Assembly (NCBI RefSeq): GCF_036647415.1
Contig: NZ_JAVXKG010000005.1
Coordinates: 1-64,000, forward strand
DNA from: Empedobacter sp036647415
Lineage (GTDB): Bacteria > Bacteroidota > Bacteroidia > Flavobacteriales > Weeksellaceae
DNA length: 64,000 bases
Direction: 5' to 3'
Shown here: in pieces, positions 54,059 through 63,239 of the stretch
How positions within the stretch are numbered: the first letter of the stretch is position 1
Layout: each line of letters begins with the position of its first letter
Position numbers and translations under genes: made by a program
The notes under the pieces: model-generated
Told to the model about the DNA's origin: nothing
The model's input: only the letters and a program-made list of their open reading frames with translations
Databases searched by the model: none

Positions 54059-55492
54059 ATGAAAAAAAATATATTTAAAATAGTAACATTAGCTTCTATT
54101 ATTTCAATCGGAACTTTAAGTTCATGTACAAGTGATTTTTTGAATGTTGATTCTCAAGAAAATATAGCGATTGATGATCAAGCATCTCAATCTCCAGAAA
54201 AATATGTGAATGGTATCTATGGTATGTTTACAGATTGGGATTATGCATTCTCTTGGTTAGGAGTTACTGAAATGATTTCTGATAATGCAGATAAAGGAAG
54301 TTCTTCTACAGATAATGGTGGAGATAAACGTGATTTGGATGAATTATTACATAGTTCTACAACAGGTTCTATTGAAGCAATGTGGAAACGTTTTTACAAA
54401 ACAATTGGTAGAGCGTCATATTCTATAAAATATACGACAGAATCATCAATCACAGATGTAGAAAAAAATAGATTAATTGGAGAAGCAAAATTTTTAAGAG
54501 CTGTTTCTTATTTCTATTTAGTTCGTATGTTTGGAGATACTGTGATACAGGAGCTAGATGTTCCAGCAAGTTACTCTTTACGTAAACCAAAAGCAGAAGT
54601 TTATGCATACATTGAAACAGATTTATTAGATGCAATTCAAAAATTACCAACTAAAAATGAGTATGCTGCAAAAGATTTAGGACGTGCAACAAAAGGAGCG
54701 GCTCAAGCTTTATTAGCAAAAGTATATTTATACCAAGGAAAAAATCAACAAGCGTATGATATGGCTACAGCTGTTGTTAATTCTGGTATTTATGATTTAG
54801 AAAGTGATTACGCAACAACTTGGAGAAAAGAAACTGAGAACGGTAAAGAGTCTTTATTTGAAATCCAAGCTCGTGGAGATGTTGTTGCGCATGGTGTTCA
54901 ACAATATTCAGAAACTCAAGGTGCCCGTGGTACTGGAGGTTGGGGATGGGGATTCAATGTTCCTTCTCAAAACTTGTTAGATGCTTTTAATACAGAAGGA
55001 GATGTAATTCGTCGTGATGCAACAATCATTTTTAGAGGAGAAACTTTATATGATGGTCGTTTAGTTCCAACTTCTGTAGAAAATCCGATGTACAATGAAA
55101 AAGCATACTCAAGTGCAAATTTAAACGCAGCTGATGGTGATAAAAATATTCGTGTCATTCGTTTCTCAGAAGTTTTATTAATTCAAGCAGAAGCAGCAAA
55201 TGAAATTGGACAGGACGCTTTAACACCTCTTAATCGCGTTAGAACACGTGTTAAGTTAGCTCCAGTAGCGAGTATGATTAAAGATCAATTACGATTAAAA
55301 ATTTGGAATGAAAGACGCTTAGAGTTAGCTTTTGAGCATGATCGTTGGTTTGATTTAGTTCGTACAGGTCAAGCGAAAGAACTGATGGCGAAAAATGGTA
55401 AAACTTTCGTTACTGGTAAACACGAGTTATTTCCAATTCCAAATGGACAAATTATTCAAACTCCGACAATGACACAAAACCCAGGTTGGTAA
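54059..55492 (+). CDS. SusD/RagB-type glycan-binding lipoprotein
   Basis: A 477-residue surface lipoprotein that closes over the SusC barrel and binds the glycan. The lipobox is GTLSSC (Cys at about residue 23) followed by TSDFLNVDSQENI, the standard SusD start. TPR-like helices include EAKFLRAVSYFYLVRMFGD and AAQALLAKVYLYQGK. The C-terminus has RRLELAFEHDRWFDLVRTG and ends LFPIPNGQI...QNPGW, diagnostic of the family. It lies between susC and the glucanase in one operon. Confidence 0.95.
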   Translation: MKKNIFKIVTLASIISIGTLSSCTSDFLNVDSQENIAIDDQASQSPEKYVNGIYGMFTDWDYAFSWLGVTEMISDNADKGSSSTDNGGDKRDLDELLHSSTTGSIEAMWKRFYKTIGRASYSIKYTTESSITDVEKNRLIGEAKFLRAVSYFYLVRMFGDTVIQELDVPASYSLRKPKAEVYAYIETDLLDAIQKLPTKNEYAAKDLGRATKGAAQALLAKVYLYQGKNQQAYDMATAVVNSGIYDLESDYATTWRKETENGKESLFEIQARGDVVAHGVQQYSETQGARGTGGWGWGFNVPSQNLLDAFNTEGDVIRRDATIIFRGETLYDGRLVPTSVENPMYNEKAYSSANLNAADGDKNIRVIRFSEVLLIQAEAANEIGQDALTPLNRVRTRVKLAPVASMIKDQLRLKIWNERRLELAFEHDRWFDLVRTGQAKELMAKNGKTFVTGKHELFPIPNGQIIQTPTMTQNPGW

Positions 55493-55493
55493 A

Positions 55494-56837
55494 ATGTTGA
55501 AAAATTATAAAAAAGCAGTTGTCGCTTGCACTATTTTATGTAGTGCAAGTGCTTTTGCACAAACAAAACAAGAAAATAAGCTTTTAGATAAAGTTCAGAA
55601 ACAATCCATACAATATTTTTGGGATTATGCAGAACCACATTCTAAATTAGCTCGCGAACGCTTTCATCCAGATGGTTTTTATCAAGAAAATGATTCAAAT
55701 ATCATTACAACTGGAGGAACAGGTTTTGGATTAATGAGTTTAATCGTTGGGATTGATCGCAAATTTATTCCAAGAAAAGAAGCTGTAAATCGAATTTTGA
55801 TTGGCCTTCAATTCTTAGAAAAAGCAGATCGTTTTCATGGCGCTTGGCCGCATTGGTTAGACGGTGAAACGGGAAAAGTAAAAGCATTTAGTACATACGA
55901 TAACGGAGGAGATTTGGTAGAAACTGCATTTCTTGCTCAAGGTTTAATTTGTTTGAAAGAGTATTTCAAAGATTCTAAAAATGAGAAAGAAATTGAGATT
56001 TCACAATTAGCTGATCGCCTTTGGAAAGGAATCGATTTCAATTTCTATACACGTGGAGAAGATGTTTTGTATTGGCATTGGTCGCCAAATTATGAATGGA
56101 AGATTAATTTTCCGCTGAAAGGTTTTGACGAAACAATGATTACGTATGTTATCGGAGCAGCTTCGCCAAATCATTCAATCAGTGCAGATACGTATTACAA
56201 AGGTTGGACGAGAAATGGCGCAATAAAATCGAACGATAAAGTATATAATCTTCCAATAATAGTAAAACATAACGGTGTAGAAAATAATGTTGGACCATTA
56301 TTTTGGGCCCAATATTCTTTTATAGGACTTAATCCGAATAATTTGGTTGATAATATTGGTGTTGATTATGGTAAAGTGGTGAAAAATCAAGCAAAGATTC
56401 ATTATTTATATAATCAAGCTAAAACAGAAACATATCATAATTACGGAAATAAAATGTGGGGATTAACAGCAAGTTATTCTTTCAATCCAGATGGAACAGA
56501 AGGTTATACAGCGCACGCACCTATAAATGATCGTGAAGTTATAACGCCAACAGCGGCACTTTCATCATTTCCATATACACCAAAAGAGTCAATGGATTTT
56601 TTAGAATTCATTTACCAAAAACAAAACAAAAAATTGATTGGTATTGCTGGTCCATACGATGCAGTTGATGTCAAAAATGATAAAGTAATTACAAAGTATT
56701 TAGCAATCGATCAAGGAACAATTACACCAATGATAGAGAATTATCGCTCAGGATTATTGTGGAAATTGTTTATGCAAAATGAAGATGTACAACGAGGATT
56801 GAAAAAACTAAAATTCAAGTCTACAAGCTCGAATTAA
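55494..56837 (+). CDS. GH144-like glucanase (PF10091 glycoamylase family)
   Basis: A 447-residue secreted alpha/alpha-barrel enzyme. The signal peptide ends near AFAQ (residue 23). The family pattern is clear: QYFWDYAEPHSKLARERF, then TTGGTGFGLMSLIVGIDRKF and FSTYDNGGDLVETAFLAQGL. The length and arrangement match GH144 endo-beta-1,2-glucanases described from Chitinophaga. Related GH144-GH3-SusCD loci process beta-1,2-glucans. The specificity is inferred from family and neighbours. It starts 1 base after susD stops. Confidence 0.82.
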   Translation: MLKNYKKAVVACTILCSASAFAQTKQENKLLDKVQKQSIQYFWDYAEPHSKLARERFHPDGFYQENDSNIITTGGTGFGLMSLIVGIDRKFIPRKEAVNRILIGLQFLEKADRFHGAWPHWLDGETGKVKAFSTYDNGGDLVETAFLAQGLICLKEYFKDSKNEKEIEISQLADRLWKGIDFNFYTRGEDVLYWHWSPNYEWKINFPLKGFDETMITYVIGAASPNHSISADTYYKGWTRNGAIKSNDKVYNLPIIVKHNGVENNVGPLFWAQYSFIGLNPNNLVDNIGVDYGKVVKNQAKIHYLYNQAKTETYHNYGNKMWGLTASYSFNPDGTEGYTAHAPINDREVITPTAALSSFPYTPKESMDFLEFIYQKQNKKLIGIAGPYDAVDVKNDKVITKYLAIDQGTITPMIENYRSGLLWKLFMQNEDVQRGLKKLKFKSTSSN

Positions 56838-56849
56838 AATCAAACAAAA

Positions 56850-59096
56850 ATGAAAAAACTAATTTATTCAATTGCTTTCTTAGGATTAGCATTCAATGCG
56901 TATGCGCAAAAGATAAAGTTCGATAAAACAAAATCTAAAACAGAATTTATCGATTATGTAATGAGCCAAATGACGCTTGATGACAAAGTAGGACAGATGG
57001 TACAATACACCTATGACGGAGGAGATGTAACAGGTTCTGCAATTGATAAAAATTATATCAAATACACAAAACAAGGTATGATGGGGTCGGTGTTTAACGC
57101 TACGACAACGGATATTACACGTAAACTGCAAAAAATTGCTGTAGAAGAAACTCGCTTAGGAATTCCATTAATTTTTGGATACGATGTGGTTCATGGTTAC
57201 GAAACTATTTTTCCAATTCCATTAGGTGAAGCGGCTTCTTGGGATCTTAAAGCAATCGAAAAATCTGCTCGTGTTGCTGCTACAGAAACGGCTGCTGGTG
57301 GAGTTCATTGGACGTTTGCTCCGATGGTTGATATCGGTTATGATCCACGTTGGGGACGCGTTTCGGAAGGTGCAGGTGAGGATACTTTTTTGGGAAGTAA
57401 AATTGCTGTAGCGCGTGTAAATGGATTTCAAGGGAAAAGTTTATATGACTTGAATACCGTTTTGGCTTGTACAAAACACTTTGCAGGTTACGCATTGGCG
57501 CAGGCTGGACGTGATTATGGCTCTGTAGAAATTTCTGATCGTTATTTGAGAGATTATATTTTACCTCCTTTCAAAGCAACTGTAGATGCGGGAGCTGGAT
57601 CTTTTATGACATCTTTCAATGAAATTGGAGGTGTTCCTGCAACGGCAAGTAAATATTTGTACGATCAAATTTTGCGTAAAGAATGGGGATTCAAAGGATT
57701 TGTTGTTACAGATTATACAGCAATTCAGGAATTGGTTCCACATGGAATTGCAAAAGATTTGGAAGAAGCTACATTAAAATCTGTTAATTCTGGTATCGAA
57801 ATGGACATGATGAGTGGTGCTTTTCTTAATCATCTTGCAAAATTAGTAAAAGAAGGAAAAGTAAAACAAGAAGTAGTTGATGTTGCTGTTCGTCGCATTT
57901 TAGAGGCAAAATATGATTTAGGATTATTCGAAGATCCTTATCGTTATTCAGATACAAAGCGTGAAAAAGAAACGGTAATGAAAAAAGAATTTTTAGATGA
58001 TGCGCGCGATGTTGCACGTAAGTCGATGATTCTACTTAAAAATGATAAACAAATTTTACCACTTAAAGAATCGCAAAAAGTTGCGGTAATTGGACCATTG
58101 GTAAAAGATGAAAAAAATATTATCGGAAACTGGGCTGCTCGTGGAGATCGTTACGGAAAAGCGTGGTCTGTTTGGGAAGGTTTGAATGATGTTTTAGGCA
58201 AAAATGCAAAGATTACGTATGCCCAAGGAACAGAAATTAATTCGACTAAAACAGATGGTTTTCAAGAAGCCATTAATATTGCGAAAAATTCGGATGTGAT
58301 TGTTGCTGTAATGGGCGAAAACGAAAACCAAACTGGTGAAGCTGCTTCTCAAACAAATATCGATTTACCTGGTAATCAAAAAGAATTACTAAAAGAATTA
58401 AAAAAACTTGGTAAACCAATCGTATTAGTTTTGATGGCTGGTCGTCCGTTAACAATGACGTGGGAAAATGATAATATGGATGCAATTTTGTACACATGGT
58501 ATCCAGGTACAATGGGAGGTTTAGCGATTACAGATGTATTGTACGGAAAATACAATCCTTCAGCTAAAACACCAATGACATTTCCTCGTTCAGTTGGTCA
58601 AATTCCAATTCATTACAACCAAAAAAATACAGGGCGTCCATATTTAGGTGCAGAAGATGCAGAACAAAAATATAAGTCACGCTACACAGATTCTCCAAAT
58701 TCACCATTGTATCCATTTGGTTATGGTTTAAGTTATACAACGTTTGATTATAGTAACTTAAAGTTGAACAAATCAACAATGAAAAATGGTAAAGATGAAA
58801 TCAAAGTTTCGGTGGATGTAAAAAACACAGGAAACTATGATGGAGAAGAAGTTGCACAATTATATGTTCGCGATTTAGTAGGAAGTGTAACTCGTCCTGT
58901 TCGCGAATTGAAAGGATTTGATAAAGTGATGATTAAAAAAGGAGAAACAAAAACATTAACGTTTACGTTGACTCCAGAAGATTTGAAATTTCACGATATC
59001 AACATGAAATATGTTGCAGAAGCTGGTGATTTTGATGTTTTTGTTGGAGGAAATTCTAACGCTACATTAAAAACAAGTTTCACTTTAGTTGATTAA
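56850..59096 (+). CDS. bglX: GH3 beta-glucosidase (BglX-like)
   Basis: A 748-residue periplasmic glycosidase with signal peptide to about residue 19 (AYAQ). The first domain holds the nucleophile Asp288 in GFVVTDYTAI, and KHFAGYALAQAGRDYG contributes the substrate-binding Lys-His. The second domain has GENENQTGEAASQT with the likely acid/base Glu. The C-terminal fibronectin-like domain (VSVDVKNTGNYDGEEVAQLY) is standard. It would split glucose from oligosaccharides released by the GH144 and GH30 enzymes. It starts 12 bases after the GH144 gene. Confidence 0.93.
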   Translation: MKKLIYSIAFLGLAFNAYAQKIKFDKTKSKTEFIDYVMSQMTLDDKVGQMVQYTYDGGDVTGSAIDKNYIKYTKQGMMGSVFNATTTDITRKLQKIAVEETRLGIPLIFGYDVVHGYETIFPIPLGEAASWDLKAIEKSARVAATETAAGGVHWTFAPMVDIGYDPRWGRVSEGAGEDTFLGSKIAVARVNGFQGKSLYDLNTVLACTKHFAGYALAQAGRDYGSVEISDRYLRDYILPPFKATVDAGAGSFMTSFNEIGGVPATASKYLYDQILRKEWGFKGFVVTDYTAIQELVPHGIAKDLEEATLKSVNSGIEMDMMSGAFLNHLAKLVKEGKVKQEVVDVAVRRILEAKYDLGLFEDPYRYSDTKREKETVMKKEFLDDARDVARKSMILLKNDKQILPLKESQKVAVIGPLVKDEKNIIGNWAARGDRYGKAWSVWEGLNDVLGKNAKITYAQGTEINSTKTDGFQEAINIAKNSDVIVAVMGENENQTGEAASQTNIDLPGNQKELLKELKKLGKPIVLVLMAGRPLTMTWENDNMDAILYTWYPGTMGGLAITDVLYGKYNPSAKTPMTFPRSVGQIPIHYNQKNTGRPYLGAEDAEQKYKSRYTDSPNSPLYPFGYGLSYTTFDYSNLKLNKSTMKNGKDEIKVSVDVKNTGNYDGEEVAQLYVRDLVGSVTRPVRELKGFDKVMIKKGETKTLTFTLTPEDLKFHDINMKYVAEAGDFDVFVGGNSNATLKTSFTLVD

Positions 59097-59137
59097 ATTC
59101 CTCATTTATAAGTTAGAAATTTAATTTTATTTCTCAG

Positions 59138-59171
59138 CCAAGTAAGTGTTAGCGCATTTGCTTGGTTTTTT
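59138..59171 (+). terminator. Weak terminator inside the glucan locus
   Basis: CCAAG (59138-59142) pairs with CTTGG (59161-59165), followed by six T. The short stem suggests partial readthrough, which would lower expression of the downstream genes. Confidence 0.45.
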
Positions 59172-59186
59172 ACACACTCACACACA

Positions 59187-60023
59187 ATGAAAAAATATTT
59201 AAGTTTAAGCTTCATTTTGATGATGATAATAGGTTTTGCACAACAAAGCTTAGACATCATGTCTTATAATATTCGATTAGCCTCTGTTGACGATGGAGCA
59301 AATCATTGGAATATTCGCAAACAAAAATTAGTTGATTTAATCAATTATTACGATGCCGATTTTATTGGCGTACAAGAAGCGCAGATTCCACAATTAGAGT
59401 TTATCAAACAAAATAATCCGCAATTAGATTTTATAGGTAAACCTCGTTCAGAGGATTCTAATGCAGAATATTCAGCAATTTTTTATAAAAAAGACCAATA
59501 CAATGTTTTGCAAAATAAGACATTGTGGTTATCAGAAACACCAGAAAAAGTTTCGAAAGGTTGGGATGCAGCCTACAATAGAATTATCACTTATGGATTA
59601 TTTCAAAACAAGAAAACAAAGAAATCTTTTTGGATAATTAATACACATTTTGATCATGTAGGAAAAGTTGCACGTCAAAAATCGTTGGAAATGATTGATA
59701 ATTTAATTCAACAATTAACAAAAGAGAAAAACGTTCCAACATTTTTTATGGGCGATTTCAATATGAATCATGATGATGCTTCTGTAAAATATATTCAAAA
59801 CAAATATTTAGATACTCGCCTTAATGCGCAAATGGTTTATGGACCAGATTTTACATGGGAAGATTTCAAATTTAATGTAAAAGGAACTGAAGTTTTAGAT
59901 TATATTTTTTATAAAAAGAACGAAAAAGTAAGTTGTAAAAGTTTCAATACAATTGATGATTTCTACGATTTCAAATATCCATCAGATCATTTACCAATTT
60001 TAGCAAAATTCTTAATTCAATAA
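59187..60023 (+). CDS. Secreted endonuclease/exonuclease/phosphatase-fold protein
   Basis: A 278-residue protein with a signal peptide (ending near GFAQ) and a complete EEP fold: IMSYNIRLA at the start, GVQEAQ with the metal Glu, INTHFDHVG with the catalytic His, FFMGDFNMNHDD (Asp/Asn), and SDHLPILAKF at the end with the final Asp-His. Such secreted proteins often sit in Bacteroidota sugar-utilisation loci, where they may act on phosphodiester or other substituents of the glycan. That role is inference. It starts after a weak terminator and 4 bases before the GH30 gene. Confidence 0.88.
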   Translation: MKKYLSLSFILMMIIGFAQQSLDIMSYNIRLASVDDGANHWNIRKQKLVDLINYYDADFIGVQEAQIPQLEFIKQNNPQLDFIGKPRSEDSNAEYSAIFYKKDQYNVLQNKTLWLSETPEKVSKGWDAAYNRIITYGLFQNKKTKKSFWIINTHFDHVGKVARQKSLEMIDNLIQQLTKEKNVPTFFMGDFNMNHDDASVKYIQNKYLDTRLNAQMVYGPDFTWEDFKFNVKGTEVLDYIFYKKNEKVSCKSFNTIDDFYDFKYPSDHLPILAKFLIQ

Positions 60024-60027
60024 AATT

Positions 60028-61482
60028 ATGACAAAATCACACTTAAAATATCCACTTATTACGTGTTTATTGTTCAATTATTTGGCAGTAAATGCACAAG
60101 ATTTTAAATTATCTAACAAAAAAATTGAAATCTATACAACAGCTAAAAATACCAATCAACGTATTTCGAAATCAACAGAAAAATTTGCTGTAAAAAAGTT
60201 TCCTCAACCAAAAGAAACTGATATTGCGATTTTTATAGATCCGAAACGTAAATTTCAGAAATTTGAAGGAATTGGTGGTGCAATTACAGATGCTTCGGCT
60301 GAGGTTTTAGCAAAATTACCAAAGAAAACACAACAAGAAATTATCAAAGCATATTATAGCGACAAGGAAGGAATTGGATATTCATTGATTAGAACAACGA
60401 TAAATTCGAGCGATTTTTCCAGCGACAGTTACACGTATGTAAAAGATAATGATAAAGAATTGAAATCGTTTGACATTACGCATGATTTGAATTATAAAAT
60501 TCCGATGATAAAAATGGCGAAAGCCGAAATGAAAGAAAATTACCGTTTGTATGCAAGTCCGTGGAGTCCGCCAGCGTGGATGAAAACAAATAATAGCATG
60601 CTGAAAGGTGGTTCTCTGAAACCAGAATATTATCAAACTTGGGCAAATTATTTTGTAAAATTTGTTCAGAATTATGAGAAAATTGGTTTACCAATTTGGG
60701 GTGTTTCAATTCAGAATGAGCCAATGGCAACGCAAACTTGGGAATCTTGTATTTATACGGCAGATGAAGAGCGCGATTTCTTAAAAAATAATTTAGGACC
60801 AACATTTCATAAAAATGGTTTTCAAGATAAAAAAATCATTGTTTGGGATCATAACCGCGATTTAATTTATCAACGTGCTTCTACAATTCTGAATGATCCT
60901 GAAGCAGCGAAATATGTTTGGGGAGTAGGTTTTCACTGGTATGAAACATGGAATGGAAGTGCAAATTTATTCAACAATGTAGCCTTAACTCACGAAGCTT
61001 TTCCTAATGTAAATCTAATTTTTACAGAAGGTTGTAAAGAACAATTTGATTATGATCAAATGGGAAATTGGACTTTGGGTGAAAAATATGGTTATAATAT
61101 GATGAATGATTTCAATTCTGGAACTGTTGCTTGGACAGATTGGAATGTTTTGTTAGATGAAAAAGGTGGACCAAATCACGTAGGAAACTTCTGTTTTGCG
61201 CCTGTTCACGGTGATACAAGAAATGGAAAAGTAACGTATACCAATTCATTTTACTACATAGGTCAGTTTTCTAAATTTATTCGTCCAGGTGCGCAACGAA
61301 TTGCGGCTTCTTCTAATCGCTCAGATTTGATGACGACTTCGTTTGTGAATAAAGACGGAAAAGTTGTAGTGGTTGTAATGAATCAAACAGATAAACCATA
61401 TAATTATAATTTGTGGATAGAAGGTGAAGCGGTAGAAGTTAACTCGCAAGAACACTCTATCAGTACAATAATTATTTCGTAA
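60028..61482 (+). CDS. GH30 glycosidase (beta-glucanase type)
   Basis: A 484-residue secreted (beta/alpha)8 enzyme with a signal peptide ending near VNAQ. The N-terminal part KFEGIGGAITDASAEVL is the family opening. The acid/base is Glu231 in SIQNEPM and the nucleophile Glu334 in IFTEGC. The GH30 side beta-domain is at the C-terminus (VVVVMNQTDKPYNYNL). Bacteroides relatives of this subgroup cut beta-1,6-glucan, and others are glucosylceramidases; in this locus a beta-glucan is the likelier target. Both catalytic residues are intact. Confidence 0.9.
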   Translation: MTKSHLKYPLITCLLFNYLAVNAQDFKLSNKKIEIYTTAKNTNQRISKSTEKFAVKKFPQPKETDIAIFIDPKRKFQKFEGIGGAITDASAEVLAKLPKKTQQEIIKAYYSDKEGIGYSLIRTTINSSDFSSDSYTYVKDNDKELKSFDITHDLNYKIPMIKMAKAEMKENYRLYASPWSPPAWMKTNNSMLKGGSLKPEYYQTWANYFVKFVQNYEKIGLPIWGVSIQNEPMATQTWESCIYTADEERDFLKNNLGPTFHKNGFQDKKIIVWDHNRDLIYQRASTILNDPEAAKYVWGVGFHWYETWNGSANLFNNVALTHEAFPNVNLIFTEGCKEQFDYDQMGNWTLGEKYGYNMMNDFNSGTVAWTDWNVLLDEKGGPNHVGNFCFAPVHGDTRNGKVTYTNSFYYIGQFSKFIRPGAQRIAASSNRSDLMTTSFVNKDGKVVVVVMNQTDKPYNYNLWIEGEAVEVNSQEHSISTIIIS

Positions 61483-61484
61483 TC

Positions 61485-63239
61485 ATGAAAAAAAACATTC
61501 TTACACTCGCTTTTATTCAGTGTGCAATTTTGGGATTCGCTCAAAATAAAACATATGCCAATCCCATGAATATTGATTATGGTTATACGCCAATTCCAGA
61601 GTTTGCTAAGAATGGAAAACATCGTGCTACAGCAGATCCTGTTATCGTAAATCATAAAGGAACATATTATTTATTTTCTACCAATCAATGGGGATATTGG
61701 TGGAGTGATGATTTGTCAGATTGGCATTTTATTTCGCGTAAATTTTTACGTGATAAAAATAAAGTGTATGATGAACTTTGCGCTCCGGCAGTAAGATCAA
61801 TTGGAGATGATTTAGTTGTAATTGGCTCTACACACACGAAAGAATTTACATTATGGAAAAGTTCTGATCCTAAAAATAATCAATGGGAACCTTTGGTTGA
61901 TGATTTTCAAGTTGGCGCTTGGGATCCCGATATTTTTTATGATGAAGAATTTGATAAAGTTTATATTTATTGGGGATCAAGTAATTTATATCCCTTATAT
62001 GGTCAAGAATTAGATAGAAAAACATTTCAACCGATTGGAGAAAAAATCGAATTATTTGGTTTGAGTGACCATATTCACGGTTGGGAACGTTTTGGAGAAT
62101 ATAATGACAATACATTTTTGCAACCTTTTATGGAGGGAGCTTGGATGACGAAATACAAAGGGAAGTATTATTTACAGTATGGAGCACCCGGAACAGAATT
62201 TTCTGGCTATGGAGATGGTGTTTATGTGAGCGATCATCCTTTACGTGGATTTAAGTATCAATCGCACAACCCATTTTCATATAAACCGGGTGGTTTTATA
62301 CGAGGAGCAGGGCATGGCGCTACATTTATGGATAATTACAAAAATTGGTGGCATGTAACAACCGGAATAATTTCTTTGAAAAATAATTTTGAACGTCGAA
62401 ATGTACTATTTCCTTCAGGTTTTGATCAAGATGGAGTTTTATATTCTAACACAGCTTATGGTGATTACCCAACGTTTTTACCAACTAAAACTGTAGATCA
62501 TACAAAAAATAATACACCAGGTTGGATGCTTTTAAATTACAATAAACCAATACAAGTTTCTTCAACTTTAGGAGGTTATAAAGCAAATAATTCTGTTGAT
62601 GAAAATATAAAAACATATTGGTCGGCAAAAACATCTAATAAAGGCGAATTTATTATTTCTGATTTAGAAGATCAATTAACAATTCATGCAATACAAATTA
62701 ATTATGCAGATCAAGATGCTGAATTTTTAGGAAAAACTTTGAATAAAAGTCATCAATATGTTGTGTATGGTTCTAATGATTTAAAGAATTGGAATATCAT
62801 TTTAGATAAATCAAAAAATACAAAAGATGTTCCACATGATTATATTGAATTTCAAAAACCGGTCAAATATCGTTACGTTAAATTAGAAAATCATAAAATG
62901 CCGACAGGTAAATTTGCTATTTCAGGTTTCCGAATTTTTGGAAAAGGAAACGGTGAAAAACCAAATATGGTAGAGAATTTTGTGGTTTTACGAACAGATC
63001 CAGAGAAGAAAGGAGAAAGAAGAAGTTCTTGGATGAAATGGAAACAGAATGCAGATGCAGACGGTTATGTCATCTATTTCGGAAAAAAATCGGATAAATT
63101 ATATGGTAGTATTATGGTTTATAATAATACCGAATATTATTTTACAGGAATGGATTTTTCTGATGAATATTTCTTTCAAATTGAAGCATTTAATGAAAAC
63201 GGAATTAGTGAGCGAACTAAAATACAAAATGTAAAATAA
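61485..63239 (+). CDS. GH43-like hydrolase with discoidin and fibronectin-like domains
   Basis: A 584-residue secreted protein. After a signal peptide (ending near GFAQ), a five-blade propeller of the GH43 clan begins with Asp51 in RATADPVIV. It continues with WDPDIFYDEEFDKVYIYWGS and has Glu217 in MEGAWMTKYKGKYYLQY, the expected base and acid. From about residue 350 a discoidin/F5-8C-type binding domain follows (NNSVDENIKTYWSAK ... KYRYVKLENH), and the last 90 residues look like a fibronectin III domain. Subfamily and substrate cannot be fixed by eye. It overlaps the esterase gene by one base. Confidence 0.88.
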   Translation: MKKNILTLAFIQCAILGFAQNKTYANPMNIDYGYTPIPEFAKNGKHRATADPVIVNHKGTYYLFSTNQWGYWWSDDLSDWHFISRKFLRDKNKVYDELCAPAVRSIGDDLVVIGSTHTKEFTLWKSSDPKNNQWEPLVDDFQVGAWDPDIFYDEEFDKVYIYWGSSNLYPLYGQELDRKTFQPIGEKIELFGLSDHIHGWERFGEYNDNTFLQPFMEGAWMTKYKGKYYLQYGAPGTEFSGYGDGVYVSDHPLRGFKYQSHNPFSYKPGGFIRGAGHGATFMDNYKNWWHVTTGIISLKNNFERRNVLFPSGFDQDGVLYSNTAYGDYPTFLPTKTVDHTKNNTPGWMLLNYNKPIQVSSTLGGYKANNSVDENIKTYWSAKTSNKGEFIISDLEDQLTIHAIQINYADQDAEFLGKTLNKSHQYVVYGSNDLKNWNIILDKSKNTKDVPHDYIEFQKPVKYRYVKLENHKMPTGKFAISGFRIFGKGNGEKPNMVENFVVLRTDPEKKGERRSSWMKWKQNADADGYVIYFGKKSDKLYGSIMVYNNTEYYFTGMDFSDEYFFQIEAFNENGISERTKIQNVK